DNA of 64,000 bases. Source: Blasia pusilla (lineage: Eukaryota; Marchantiophyta; Marchantiopsida; Blasiales). Location of the stretch: the NCBI GenBank assembly GCA_050084515.1, contig CM114272.1, forward strand, positions 35,526,001-35,590,000, read 5' to 3'. Positions 20,401 through 31,514 of the stretch are shown here, in pieces. The position numbers and the translations under genes are program-made. The notes beneath the pieces are model-generated. The model did no database searches. It was not told the DNA's origin and worked only from the letters and a program-made list of their open reading frames with translations. Every line of letters starts with the position of its first letter. The first letter of the stretch is position 1.

Positions 20401-22008
20401 GCTTGGTTTACTCGTGCCACAATATTTTCTTGTACGAAATTGATATCACGAGGATGAAACCCTCCCCCTCACATTGCTGAAGTGGCACAACCGGAGTTGG
20501 TCGTCACGTTCGGTTCAGTAGCCTAGAGACACTTTCCTTCATTGCGATTAAATTTTTTCTAGGATCCTATACTAGTCGATAGGCTCTTGGGTTTCTTGAT
20601 AAGGTAAGGTAGATAGTGCCCGTAGACATTTTGTTCATACATTGGAACTCCTCTTTAACCTTCATGGTGAGCACCAACTCTTCACGAGTCCTATTAGTGC
20701 CTTGTATTTCCCACTACACACTGTGTGGAGTAGTTTCGCTCCACTGCATATGATTTTGATTCATTCAGCCAGCAATTGCTTAATACACTGTGTGCCCAAC
20801 AAACTCACCCTCTCTATTTCCTGTCCCATGAACTAACAGATCTCATGAACTGTTTGTGTGTAAGTCCTTTCCATGAACACAATGAAAATCCTGCTCAATG
20901 TCGAATGGTAGGGACAGGACTCACCCAAAGCTTATGCAATGGTGCAAGTGATATTCTGTTGAATCCAAAGACAGGTATGGTGGAGAGGAAGTTGTGCACT
21001 AACACTCTATGTGATATGATAGTCACATCAAGTAAAATTTTTTCCCTCTATCCTTTCTTCTCTTTGTCTATTCCACTTCCCATCACTCTCCAACCAGAGT
21101 GCATTGTGGGTGACTCCAAGGCTACAATAGCAAAGGTTGATTACTTGTATCTCTCTTATTCCAGCCAGGTTGCAAGGTCTACTATTGAAGCCCACAACTG
21201 ATGCATATTGGATACCAATGATTTTAGAATCTGTAGGTGGATTGACGTAGTGAAGAGGTTATTGGCCAAAATGTGGAGCTGTTGGACTTTTAACTTTGTT
21301 TGGTGAGAGGTTTGTATGGTTCTCATGTGCCAACTTCACTTCTCCTTCTAAATCAATTGGAACGAGTAGCATTGTCTGTGTGTTATTTTACTTGCACTAA
21401 TTGACAAAGTGCAATCTCTTCCCAACTACAGAACCGTGCTAGGTTCCTTAGGATTGAGAATTTAGAATTTTCTTAGTGCAAAAAAAAAATGGTTCATGAA
21501 ACCTCGGTGCTAACAATCTGGGTCATTCCAATTCCCATTATCTGTCTTATTATCTTTTTCCAGTAGTCAATCTTGGTATCTTGTATCTATGACCTGTTGA
21601 ACCTTTTTGCTGTCTAGGGTGGCTGTCACATGTACTAATTGCATTCTCCTTACTTTATAACTTCCTTGTGAGGTCCATTTTACATCTCAAGATGACCATC
21701 ACATGAGGTTGTAGTTTTCAGTCACTTGAAGGACTTGAGTATATTGCAATAGTGGGAAAAGTGCTTTATTCGTCTCATATGTATAGCCTTCTCAAAGATT
21801 GGAGTGATTCATCGTACTTTAGAAGTATCGAAGGCCTCTTTTTTTAGGTTTGTCCTACTCTGTATTTAGAAAATGTTTATAGATGTAGAAATTAGGAAGC
21901 AGGATTTTATCTTTTCCTTACATTGTCCTTGTTTGATCACCACTAAGTGTGATCTTCAAAGCCCCAAGAGTGTCCGGTTATTACAAATTTCAATTTCAAC
22001 AATCCTTC
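20399..22008. other. Non-coding or unrecognised stretch
   Basis: A 141-codon plus-strand frame (20776-21201) is the longest open stretch but shows no recognisable domain. It may be part of the decayed copia element whose RNase H lies just beyond. Confidence 0.35.
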
Positions 22009-22778
22009 TTAATGAGAGTTTAGAGTAATGCCCATCATAGATATACACTTTCTATGTTTGTCCTGTGACAAAGGTTTGGTCAGGACATTAGCTGCCATAT
22101 TCTCTGTTGGACAGTAAACCAAGGAGATTTCTCTTCCTATAATTTCTCTTACAAAGTGATGTTTGATGTCAATGTGTTTTGTTCTAAGATGATGAACAAA
22201 TTTTTTGCTTAATGCAATACTTCCTTTGTTGTCAACCTGCAAGGATGTAGGAGTCATTTGTTCATATCCAAGATCATTCAATAAGCTCCTCAACCAGGTC
22301 ACCTCCTGAGCATCAAGAGAAAGCGCCATGTACTCTGCCTCAGTTGTAGAGAATGCAACAGTTCTTTGTTTCTTACTGCACCAGCTGATCACCCTCCACT
22401 TAACAAGAAGACATATCCACTTGTTGATCTTCTTTCATCAGTATCATCTCCCCAACTTGCATCTAAGAACCCTTCCAAGATTGGTCCATTTTCTTGATGC
22501 CTGTATTCCAAGTATGTTCTTGTTGTGCCACGCAAATATGTGAGTACTCTCTTCAGATATTTCCAATGTTCTATTGTAGGTTTGCTGGTGTACCTGGCTA
22601 GGACACCAACTGGGTATGCTAAATCTGCTCTGGTACAGACCATAGCAAACATCAATGACCCTACAACACTTTGATATAGTGCTTGTAAATTGTCAACCTT
22701 TTCAGTTGAAGTTCCCATATCTTGTTGTGCCACGCAAATGTGATATCCAGAGTCTTGTTGCTTTGTTAAGGAGAACAA
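22009..22778 (-). pseudogene. Ty1/copia polyprotein fragment: end of RT and RNase H
   Basis: The minus strand reads the C-terminal part of copia RT (YQSVVGSLMFAMVCTRADLA, DASWGDD, STSGYVFLLSGG), then the RNase H end (ISWCSKKQRTVAFSTTEAEY, then DNKGSIALSKK, then RTKHIDIKHHFVRE). A frameshift at about 22390 separates the two. Everything upstream (gag, integrase, most of RT) is missing: the fragment stops at 22778, where an opposite-strand copia piece begins. Non-functional. Confidence 0.9.
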
Positions 22779-22938
22779 GATCTAGTGGGAGGACCAGACA
22801 CAACAACATTCACTATCATTTTATTAAGGAGATGATACCAAAGGGTTTGACACAAGTGGTAGATAGTAACACCCATGACATGGTGACAAATATTCTCATA
22901 AAAGGTACAACTAGGGAGAAACAATATGTTTAGTAAAG
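22777..22938 (+). pseudogene. Ty1/copia RNase H tail fragment, opposite orientation
   Basis: The plus strand reads RTRHNNIHYHFIKE, then NTHDMVTNILIKGTTREK. This is the C-terminus of copia RNase H (family pattern RTKHIDIRYHFIRE...ADILTKPL). It is a different copy from the minus-strand one it abuts, so two copia fragments are joined back to back at about 22778. Confidence 0.8.
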
Positions 22939-22979
22939 ATTATGGAGAAACAACATGTTTCTCCATAATCTTTACTAAA
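22929..22979. repeat. Perfect inverted repeat, 24-bp arms, 3-nt loop
   Basis: The left arm begins TTTAGTAAAGATTATGG and the right arm is its exact reverse complement, with ACA between. It sits at the end of the plus-strand copia fragment. It would extrude as a cruciform or form a strong RNA hairpin. Confidence 0.95.
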
Positions 22980-23842
22980 GCAATCTCCGTAGGTATAATA
23001 GGACGGGCAAGTCTTTCATGTAACTCACCTCTAATGTATCAATGATCATATTAGGAACACTGCTCTTTGCTGCATATAACATTTCTTACAGATGCCAGAT
23101 GCATATCAAGGCAACTTAGTGTGTTGAACAATTTTGGTGTGACTAGCTAAGCAATATCACCATATGCTCTAGCTCCATGTTTTGTGAAATTTTTTCTAGA
23201 TACCAGGTAGAGGACTGGATACCAGGTAGAGGACTCGATACTCCATCCCCATCATGAGAGAAGGCATAAGAGTTTAGTTGTATTCCCATCTTCCTTTTCT
23301 ATGAGTGTTTACCCACTACTTTGTTTATGGTATGCACAACTGCTTTCTCATCTTGCTCCCACTATTGAGGCCCTGCTGGAAGAGAGAGAGTACTTGATCA
23401 GGATCTCTGATAAACATTACTAACCAGTGTAGCACGTTTGGGCAATAAATGAAGTCTATTGAATGTGTTGAAAGCACATTCTTGCTTTGTGTTGTGAATT
23501 TTGTGCAGGAGACCAAGTAGTGGGATGAGTTTTTAACTGTGTAACTGTGTAGCTATAATTGGCAAGTGACCACCTGAACTACTTGTGTTTGCATCTGCTC
23601 TTCCTCCGTGTGCTTTGAATTTTGTACAGGAGACCAAGTAGTGGGAGGAGTTTTTAGCCAGAGATAGAGATTGTGTAGCTGATGGGGAGCGGAATGATAG
23701 TTGCCAAAGAGTAACTATCAAGTGAAGCTACTTCTATTGCTGCTTTAGAGCATGGATCCCGCAGCTACCAATGCATATGATTATTTGGCAACCACACTAT
23801 ACCTCTACTGCAAGCCTCAGTGTATAGTGTGGTAGTCCTATC
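22980..23842. other. Non-coding stretch with short direct repeats
   Basis: No gene. A 19-bp unit, GATACCAGGTAGAGGACTG, is tandemly duplicated at 23199-23236. A block of about 40 bp containing AGGAGACCAAGTAGTGGGA occurs at about 23494-23540 and again at about 23612-23660. Confidence 0.6.
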
Positions 23843-24292
23843 TCACACACATACAAGAAAGGTGCTCCAACGGCCCAACATGAGAAAGATGGCTTAGGAA
23901 AGCCATCTTCCCCTTAAAATAGTCCTTCCCTTGGTAACCTACGCGCACAGGTTACCAGGGGCAGGTGACCTGGTCAACAAGTCACCCGGCAGTGAAAGAC
24001 CTCAACATGAAAGTTAGCAGAAATGACGTTCCTAACACAATGGACCTATCCTCAACCTCATTCGACACTCTAGGAGAAAGTTACACTCAAGATAGTCCGC
24101 TGGCTCCTACGTCCTATCCACGATAGATCTCGGCCTATCGACTACTCAGATGTGACAGTTGTCGTGCGCATACATATCGCTACAAAACATACATCGCTGG
24201 TCACATCCACACCACAACACACCGATCTTCCCCACACACGGGTCGATCCACACATGTACAAAAATCAACTCATACATATACAGCCCCTCTAG
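23843..24292 (-). repeat. Element A 3' LTR (approximate bounds)
   Basis: The LTR follows a purine tract (GCTAGAGGGGCT) downstream of the PHD coding end. It shares with copy B the blocks near 24100-24290 (TGTAGCGATATGTATGCGCA, GGCCGAGATC) and 23843-23910 (GTGTGTGAGATAGGACT, CATGAGAAAGATGGCTT). Between them A and B differ. Two hairpins lie inside, at 23886-23909 (10-bp stem, 4-nt loop) and 23932-23957 (9-bp stem, 8-nt loop). Exact ends were not resolved because A and B differ at the 5' edge. Confidence 0.65.
23886..23957 (-). promoter_or_regulatory. Two tandem hairpins in the element A LTR
   Basis: The first is AAGATGGCTT, AGGA, AAGCCATCTT. The second is TGGTAACCT, eight nt, AGGTTACCA. The second matches in shape the hairpin of element C at 63621-63646 (GGGAAACCT, eight nt, AGGTTTCCC). 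It differs at two stem positions, and both stem positions are compensated on the other side. A role in LTR RNA folding, termination or packaging is inference. Confidence 0.55.
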
Positions 24293-24357
24293 CTGGCAGT
24301 TGGATCCCCCCAACTCTAGATAGAAAATATCACATCTCTCTAACATGACCTACTATC

Positions 24358-25893
24358 CTATACACATCTCGGACACATCCATCGTCCTGTGGGAAACACA
24401 TCAAGAGGGAGGTTCAGACATGACATATGCCACCCTCGAAAACAACCATCACATACCAACATGGTGGCTGCACCCCTCGCAGATCCGCACAACATACACC
24501 TCAAGCCTGTAGGTACCTCTGCCAAGCTCGCATCCACTATCCCGTCTACGTTCGGAAGATGACATGGCGCACAATTGCGCACATGATCCTTCCAAACCAT
24601 ACCATCCCGTCCCTCCAACATGAGGATTGCGGTCGGTAATACCTCGCGCACACGTAGGATCGTGCGCCTTGTAGTGACATCTAGTATCGTGGATGCCGCG
24701 TGCTGTAAATACACGTAATCTCCAAGATGAAACCTCCTTATTCCTGGACGATAACCTCCTCCACGAATGGTCGTATACCTCAATGTATCTCTATGTTGAG
24801 CAATAGCTAAGTTCTCAAAGGCCATAGGCATAACTCTACGAAAAACCTCCGCCCTCTGAGAACATGCTTGTACCCACACATCTGGATCATCAAGATCTAA
24901 CACCTCTGCCAATCTCACGTCGAATGGCTGCAGGTAAATCTGGCTCTCTTCCAAAGAGCAAAAAGTATGGTGAAAATGACGCCAAGGATGCTTGCTGACT
25001 AAAGCGATAACCCATAGCCAACCATGGCAACTGTAGATCCCACTCCCTCAACTGTCCTCGCTGCAAGCCATACTTGCCCAATCCTCTCTTCACCGTCTAT
25101 ACCACTCTCTCTGCCAACCCATCCGCCTCAAGATGATCTCTAGACGTGGTGCGGTGATCTATCAGCGCTTGATCACACAAGGCCTGAAACTCTCCCCTGA
25201 ACTCGGTACCCTGGTTAGTCAACACCTCCGCCGGTGCACCAAAGTGACTAAGCACATGATCTAGAAATGCATAAGTTGTTCCCTTGCTCGCTTTGTCCAA
25301 AAGTGCCACCAACTCTATCCACTTGGAGAAATACTCCACCATGACCAACACGTACCTATGATGACGCCCCGTTAATGGCAAAGGTCCCGCAAAGTCTAAA
25401 CTCCATTGATAACCTAAACCCATTATGAGCAAAGGATGTAACTGCGAAGTGGGAGCATTGAAGGATGCTCACACTCTGTCACATACCATACATCTGGCCA
25501 CAAACTGCTGTACCCTAGTATCCATGCCGTGGCACCAATACTGAACATGGAGTAAGCTGTAAGTACGCTTTACTCCAAAATGTCCCAACTCCTCATGGGC
25601 ATGTTGCACTACACGTGCTCGCTGGGAAGGATGAGGTACCACTCATATCCTACCATCTCCCCATACCCGCAAAATGTGAGTCTCCTCCCACTTGAACCTC
25701 ATGGCTCTCTGTAGGATCCGATCCTGCTCCCTAGCACTCACTGTGCTCGCTATGACGCCAGTGCGCAAGAAATCCACGCTGTCATGGATATCACGACCAC
25801 CTAACGCCTCCTCATTGACCTCCGGATCCAAAGACTCATCATCCAACCCCACCACTGGAGTCATCACTTGTGGCTGACCTGCCATAGTCAACC
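24358..25893 (-). pseudogene. Element A integrase with C-terminal PHD finger
   Basis: In order: a linker, the HHCC zinc-binding region (HEELGHFG...CMVCDRV), the catalytic core (SLDFAGPLPLTG; LTNQGTEFRGEF; ADGLAERVV), the integrase C-terminal region with DYVYLQ, and a PHD-like finger with all Cys and His ligands (CMLC, CDGC, HMSC, CPRC) ending at 24358. The second catalytic aspartate is Asn here (LTNQG), as in copy B, while copy C keeps Asp. Stops and frameshifts split the frame (about 25430-25640, 25095, 24950). The PHD finger occupies the place where chromoviruses carry a chromodomain and probably reads histone tails; that role is inference. Confidence 0.88.
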
Positions 25894-27451
25894 AACAAAT
25901 TTAGGCAGATGCATGCCAATCGGGCACCATCTCCCATCACTCTCTCCGTGCCATCGAGCTCCTTTGTCATCTCTCTGACTCGGACATGGGTTACAACTGA
26001 ACCCATCTGCATCCTGGTTCACCCGACCTGGCCTATGAACCACCTCAAACTCATACTCATGTAGTAATAGAGCCCACCTGGCAAGCTTTCTCGTAAGCTT
26101 GTCGGACTCCATCAACCACCTCAACGGCTGATGATCCGTGACAAGTGTGAAAGGGTTGCCGAATAAATAGCACTTGAAATGTGCCATGGCCCACACTGGA
26201 GCCAAGCACTCTCCCTTGTAGGAGCTGTACTTTGCCTCTGCAATGTTGTTTGATCGGCTTGCGTAAGCCACAACAAACTCCCTCTCCTCGTCATCCCTCT
26301 GAGTAAGCACTGCTCCTAGACCCAACATGCTCCAATCCGTATGTAACTGGAATGGGTGATCCCTAACCGGTCTCTGTAAAATGGGTGAGGATGTCAACCT
26401 GTCCTTGAGCTCCTGAAATGCTCGCTCCTGATCATCTCCCCACAACCAAACCTGATCAAGTCTCATCAACAAGGTCAAAGACTTTGCAATCGCACTAAAA
26501 CCCTTGACATACCGCCGATGGAAGTTCGCCAGTCCAAGAAATGCTCGGACTTGACTCAAATCTGTAGGGCATGGAATCTGCGCAATAGCCTCTACCTTTG
26601 TCTGCTGAACGCCTGACCCAATCGAGTATATGGTGTGTCCCAAGTACTCAATCTGCTCCTGAAAGAATCTGCACTTGCCTGGATGTAACTTCAGTCTATG
26701 TAACTGCAATCGCCGAAACACCTCCTCCATGTGTCGCTCATGCTCTTCAATCGTGGAACAGAAGATAAGAATATCATCTATGTAACATCGTACAAACTCC
26801 AAGCCAGCCAAAATCCTATCCATCACTCTCTAAAACACTGCACGCGCATTCTTCAATCCAAATGGTAAGAACCGCCATTGATACAAGCAATCTCTCCCGA
26901 ACCGATCTATCCCCCAAAATGTTGTCTTCTCCCTGTCTTCCAACCTAATAGGAAGCTAATGATAGCTAGCATGGAGATCTAAAGTACTGAAGAAATTTTG
27001 CATGCCCTACCGCATCAAAGATCTCCTCAGGAGTAGGCATGGCGTACCGATCTGACCTCGTCTGTCGATTGATAGAACGGTAATCTCCACACATCCGCCT
27101 ATGTGTCCAATTGCCATACATATCCTTCTTCGTCGGCATGACTGTGGCAGATGCATACTCCCCATGTGATAACTCCACAAGTCCTGCCTCCAACAAGTCC
27201 TGACTCTTGCTCTGAATCAAGGCTCGCTCCATATCTGAATACCTGTAGGGTCGACGAAAGATTGGCGTATCACTAGCCAACTCAATCTGTATCCCGGGAC
27301 CCTTCAAAGTACCCAAGTCTCTCATACTGAAGGCAAAACAACTGACATGCCCTCTCAGAAACCTATAAACTCGCCGTTGCTCTCCTCCTATCAACTTGAG
27401 ACCTATCACAGGCTCCCAAGTCTCCATCGTGACCTCACTCGGAGAGGACAC
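25888..27451 (-). pseudogene. Element A reverse transcriptase and RNase H
   Basis: The RT N-terminal part reads ATVMPTKKDMYGNW and GDYRSINRQ. The catalytic box is YIDDILIF and the thumb has FLGLANFHRRYVKGF. The RNase H begins HTDWSMLGLGAVLTQRDD, continues with YSSYKGECLAPVWA and ends VTDHQPLRWLM. Lesions are a frameshift at about 27000, TAG at about 26973 and TAG at about 26829. At both TAG positions copy B has CAG. Upstream the conserved linker METWEPVIGLKLIGG joins RT to the methyltransferase region. Confidence 0.93.
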
Positions 27452-27720
27452 AACCTCCGGCTTTGGTTGCTATGTAGCAACCCTAGCCAACTCCGCAACA
27501 GCCACTCCACTCTGACCTCCTACACCATGCTCTACATCCAAAAAATAGGAACATGTGCTACTCTGGCCGCCTTTGCACTCTCTGCTCGAACGACGTCCCA
27601 CGAAGTCCATGCGTGCCTATCTCTCCTTGTGTTGCCCCCAGCCAATGCTTGTACAGACCCTATAGGCAATGGTCCAACTCGTGGACGTGACGGCATGGAT
27701 GACACTTGCATCCATCTCTG

Positions 27721-28700
27721 CTAAGCCATACCTAGGCTGACTATCCATGTGAGTCAATTGAGGTCCATCGCATGCCCCAACACTTGTTTCCGGGATGCCT
27801 CAATCATCCCTGGCACCGCCGTAGTATTGGTAGCGAACCCCATGGCGCGCTCGCGCTCATCTGCTGTAGGCTCCTCCAATGCTCCGGTCACCTCATCCCA
27901 AATCATGCCTGGCCCTCCTTGACGAAAGGCATGGGATGCTCGGAAGCTCACCAACGTAGGTAAGGCTGCCCTCAACTTCCCCACCCTATTGGCCATCGCC
28001 AACGGTGGTCTATCATCCCGTGTCACCACCTGAGATCGACGCCCTGAGCCCAAAATAGCATCCACTGTGAGATGTGCTGCTCTCTGGACTCCATTGTATG
28101 CTTGACTCAGTACCTTTGATGGTACCTGGTTTGTTGATCACAGTCGTGGACGATGGGCACGTGATCCAAGTCTCGCCGCATCTAGCAACACAGCAGGTCC
28201 CAACCAGGACCTCACCAAATGCACACTCGTTATCACATGTGCATGAGTGCCTCCCAAAAACAACACCTTCTCCAAAATGTACGTTGGAGAACATGTCTGA
28301 CTCTCCTGCAAGTGTTGTACTACTCGCAGCATCTCCCAAAACATCCCTGACCTCGGATCCTGCAATCCAAATCCTCGGCCAGCTGATGAATGACCTTGAC
28401 ATGGCCATCCAGCAATGACCAAATGAATGGTGCCAACTCTATCCAGATCCTGCGCCCCCACCAAAGAGATGTCGGCGGGTAGTGTATGTTGATATCCCCG
28501 TACTGCAGATACTGGCAACAACTCAAGATACCTCTGGACCAATCTTGCCACGTGACGTAATGATACTTGCCGCGCGGTCTTATCTTTCTCCACTTAAAGG
28601 CACTGATGCACCCATATGCGTGCTTGCAATACTGCAGCCAATCCGGTGCTTATCCCTCTGAAGAGATCTAACACCCTAACACCCTCCTCTGGGCACTACC
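27721..28700 (-). pseudogene. Element A DNA (cytosine-5) methyltransferase, DNMT3-like
   Basis: One minus-strand frame carries a cytosine methyltransferase. Motif I is VLDLFRGISTGLAAVL (normally FxGI). Motif IV is LVIAGWPCQGHSSAG with the catalytic Cys at 28396-28404. Motif VI is YILEKV (normally ENV). Motif VIII is LGSRAHRPRL, motif IX ERERAMGF, motif X VLGHAMDLN. Motif order is normal, so it is not the permuted DRM type. The AHRxR motif VIII and DLVIxGxPC context resemble DNMT3. Lesions are TAA at 28594-28596, TGA at 28138-28140 (Trp in copy C), the motif I change and Asn to Lys in ENV. It lies between protease and RT. The enzyme would transfer methyl groups from AdoMet to cytosine in DNA. 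Confidence 0.9.
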
Positions 28701-28734
28701 ACACAACGGATGTGGTATCCAGTGGGGTCAACGT

Positions 28735-29490
28735 CTACACTCCAAGAGCCCGATCGCCACATGACTCTCGCTGCTCCAGGATAAAAGCATGACTCCACAC
28801 CTGCCTCACGAGGTCGTTGGCATTCCTATATAGCTCTCGAGTCGTATCCCACAATGGTGAAGAGGTCTTGCCAACATGGGAAGAGACACTCGCCATGGCC
28901 TGTCTCTCCATGGGACTATCCGCTAATGGGACATCCTCCGCATGTGCGTTCGCCTCCAACAACTCTCCTAGCCAGCTAACACTACTTGTGAAAGCTGCCA
29001 ACGTGGTCACATACTTGCCTTGTGATCGACCACCTCGTCCCGCAAACTGCATGGGTAATTGACTCATCCGCCCGTCACCTGACCGCCACCCTGGCCGATA
29101 AGCAACCGTCTCCTTCTAGAAGTCAAGGATGAATCCTAGGGGATATAACACTGTACTCCCCACCAACATATCGTACGACTCAGCTGGCATCGTAATCGCA
29201 CGTGTGCGCACCATAGCACTATCCGTCTCATGCTTTGGCTGGACTCTGACAACTATCTCATGTCGAGTCATATAGTGCGTGGGTGACACGCCCCCAATCG
29301 AGGTCTGTATTTGGAAGGGACGAGGCTTAATGTCAGCCTTTCGTAACCCCAACACTAAACACGCCGCCTTCCCTAACATCAAGTGTTGCGCTCCTGAATC
29401 AAGTAGGACGCGCTGCGGGTGGTATACCGTCCCCGTCGGACTAACCAAGCGGGACGGTATTCCTGAATCAAAGAGGACGGGCGCCCCATA
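28735..29490 (-). pseudogene. Element A protease and conserved linker
   Basis: 29116-29490 reads a retropepsin-like protease with the active site RVLLDSGAQHLMLG and a downstream SYDMLVGSTVLYPLGF; copy C has the same pattern. 28735-29067 reads a linker (TTLAAFTSSVSWLGELLEAN, then SPLWDTTRELYRNA) whose counterpart in C is at about 58565-58800. The linker is therefore conserved coding sequence between protease and methyltransferase, but I recognise no domain in it. Confidence 0.75.
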
Positions 29491-30198
29491 AGGTGACTTG
29501 CTTGTTCGGATGTAACCCCTCTCTAGGAGTTCGCCCAACTGTTTCTTCAACTCAGCAAATTCCTCTTGATTCAACCTATATGGTGCTTTTGAAGGTGGTT
29601 GAGATCTTGGTATCACCTCAATCTTATGATCAACCACACTATGTGGTGGCAACTCAGTCGGAAGCTCCTTAGTCAACACATCTCCAAATTCTTTCACAAC
29701 TCTTTTGAGTGTTTCAGGGATTCCCCTTGAAGCTGAGTTCTCATCTCTGCATCTCGCGCTTGCATCATCCTCTACTTGTCTCATCAAGCAAAGGAATCCT
29801 TCCTCTAACTCGGCCAAACTCGTCCTCGTGATGGCGTTCACCAACTCCGTCTTCCTAGGCACCTCGCGAACCAATCTGACGTCCGTCCGTTTGCCGTTAA
29901 CCAAGACGCTCAACCTCAAAGATCTTCGCCTCAGTTCCACCTCATACGCATCCAAGAACGTGTTCCCCAAGACTCCGTCGATACCGTCCATGTCGCAAAC
30001 TGTGAAATTCTCCTTCAACTCAAATACTCCGCATCTCACAACTAGCCCTAAAACCAGATCTGAAGTCTGGTGGGACTTGCCTCTCGTGAATCCTACCCTA
30101 ATGGGTTCATCCCCCTTGGTGGTTGGTAATCCCAACGTTTTCACGATTCTCGGACTCAAGAATGAGTGCGAAGCACCTGTATCAACGAGCAACATCAC
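29116..30198 (-). CDS. Fusion frame: D protease and RT start joined in frame to A protease
   Basis: A 360-codon open frame with no stop. It starts MLLVDTGASHSFLSPRIV (D protease, DTGA active site) and continues through the pre-RT linker to the first RT motif ERGYIRTSKSPYGAPVLF. It then switches abruptly to the A protease (DSGIPSRLVSPTG and RVLLDSGAQ). An RT would normally continue with VKKKDG-type sequence at the switch. The frame has two aspartic protease sites and no RT active site. It is open while the flanking frames of both parents are broken. Whether it is expressed is unknown. Confidence 0.8.
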   Translation of the reverse strand: MMLLVDTGASHSFLSPRIVKTLGLPTTKGDEPIRVGFTRGKSHQTSDLVLGLVVRCGVFELKENFTVCDMDGIDGVLGNTFLDAYEVELRRRSLRLSVLVNGKRTDVRLVREVPRKTELVNAITRTSLAELEEGFLCLMRQVEDDASARCRDENSASRGIPETLKRVVKEFGDVLTKELPTELPPHSVVDHKIEVIPRSQPPSKAPYRLNQEEFAELKKQLGELLERGYIRTSKSPYGAPVLFDSGIPSRLVSPTGTVYHPQRVLLDSGAQHLMLGKAACLVLGLRKADIKPRPFQIQTSIGGVSPTHYMTRHEIVVRVQPKHETDSAMVRTRAITMPAESYDMLVGSTVLYPLGFILDF

Positions 30199-30205
30199 AT
30201 CGCGA

Positions 30206-31384
30206 TTAGCGATCTTGGATCATGGATCCTAGGTAAACCAAATTGGGCGTTCTCTTGGTGACTTGTAGAGATGTATCTAGATCTCCCTCCGATAAATGCT
30301 TAGCGGCAAACGCAATCATACTCGGTTTACTAACCTTGGGCCTAACACATTCCTTAGCCATATGTCCGGGTTCGCCACAGTTGTAGCAAATCACTTTGGC
30401 ATTCGTTCACTTCGTAAACGGCGGCCCTTTCGGCTTCGCGTTGAGTTCCACTCGTTTCGCTGCTGGGGCAAGAGACCCTACGTGGTCGTGCTCACCCCCA
30501 TTCCAAACCCTCTTGGATGCCCCTTTGTTTTTCGGTAACTTAGAAAAACTTTTTGGCTCAAAGGGTTTCGGGTGTTGGACTTCATCGTCCCCAATCCGCT
30601 CTGCTAGTCTCAAAAGATCCGCGCACGTCTCTAGGATGTGAGGCATACAAAAGAGGGCCTTTTCGGCACTCGGTTTGAGTCCACTTAGGAAGATCACCTT
30701 TTTTGTATGTTCATCCTTGGAAAATGCATTCATGAGTGCACTAAACTCTCGCACATAAGCGCCAAGTGATCCACTCTGGCGCAACCTCACCACCTCCATG
30801 CCATCGCGATACTCCTGATATTCCGGAGTGAATCGGTTCCCAATCAACTCCTTGAAATCTTCCCAACTCAACATTTTCACATGACCTAGATGTTCTTTAT
30901 GGTGAGCCATCCACCAATAGAGAGCGTGATCCTTCAAAAACGTGACCGCTACAGTCACTTTGTCTTGTTCGTCTGCCTTTTGCGCTTCGAAATAAAGTTC
31001 GAGTTCCGTTAGAAACTCGCTCACTTTCCGATAACGCCCCATTCCTGTGAATGGCGTTGGAAAATTAGTCTTACAAAGCTTCTTGCCAGAACTAGAGGCT
31101 CCATTTGACTTGAATTCCGATATCACCTTGCTCTATTTGGCCATCTGGTCCGCCATCACCTTCATCAATCCCATCATTTGGATATAAAAGGCCGGATCGT
31201 TTAAGTTTGGACCCAAAGGTCCCGCGGACAGATTTTCGGTTGGAACATACTCATGTCTAGGACTCGGCACTTCGGGAGTCGCAAATTCCACATGTGGCTC
31301 TCGGTCCGTCATTGATTCGTCTCTCGGCTTTTTTGCTTTGACTCGCGGTTTCCTCACTTCTTCGCCTTTGGTCGCCATTTGCAA
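30206..31384 (-). pseudogene. Element D gag with CCHC zinc knuckle
   Basis: The gag core reads FTGMGRYRKVSEFLTELELY, ALYWWMAHHKE, FKELIGNRFTPEYQ and LRQSGSLGAYVREFSALMNA, followed by the zinc knuckle CYNCGEPGHMAKEC. All lie in one frame, broken by TAG at 31131-31133 and TGA at about 30407. A frameshift near 30200 separates it from the protease. It would form the capsid and bind RNA. It is unlike the gag of element C. Confidence 0.88.
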
Positions 31385-31514
31385 GTCTTTGCTTTCTCAG
31401 ATCTCCTCCTCGCCTCTTGCGTTCCTCCTCGACGTCGCGGTCTTCCGGCTACCTTGAGTTCTCCCCAAACGTCCAGATCTTCAACGACCCCAAGTTCACG
31501 CTCATCAAGGATAA

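Noticed and set aside
20034-20420. 128-codon minus-strand frame with a long Arg-Glu repeat
   Set aside because: It is the GA strand of the (TC)43 microsatellite; the flanking residues match nothing.
27721-28700. Methyltransferase as an independent host gene interrupted by a transposon
   Set aside because: Two copies in different subfamilies have it at the same place between protease and RT, on the element strand.
29705-30232. 175-codon plus-strand frame
   Set aside because: Shadow of the D/A protease fusion frame on the minus strand.
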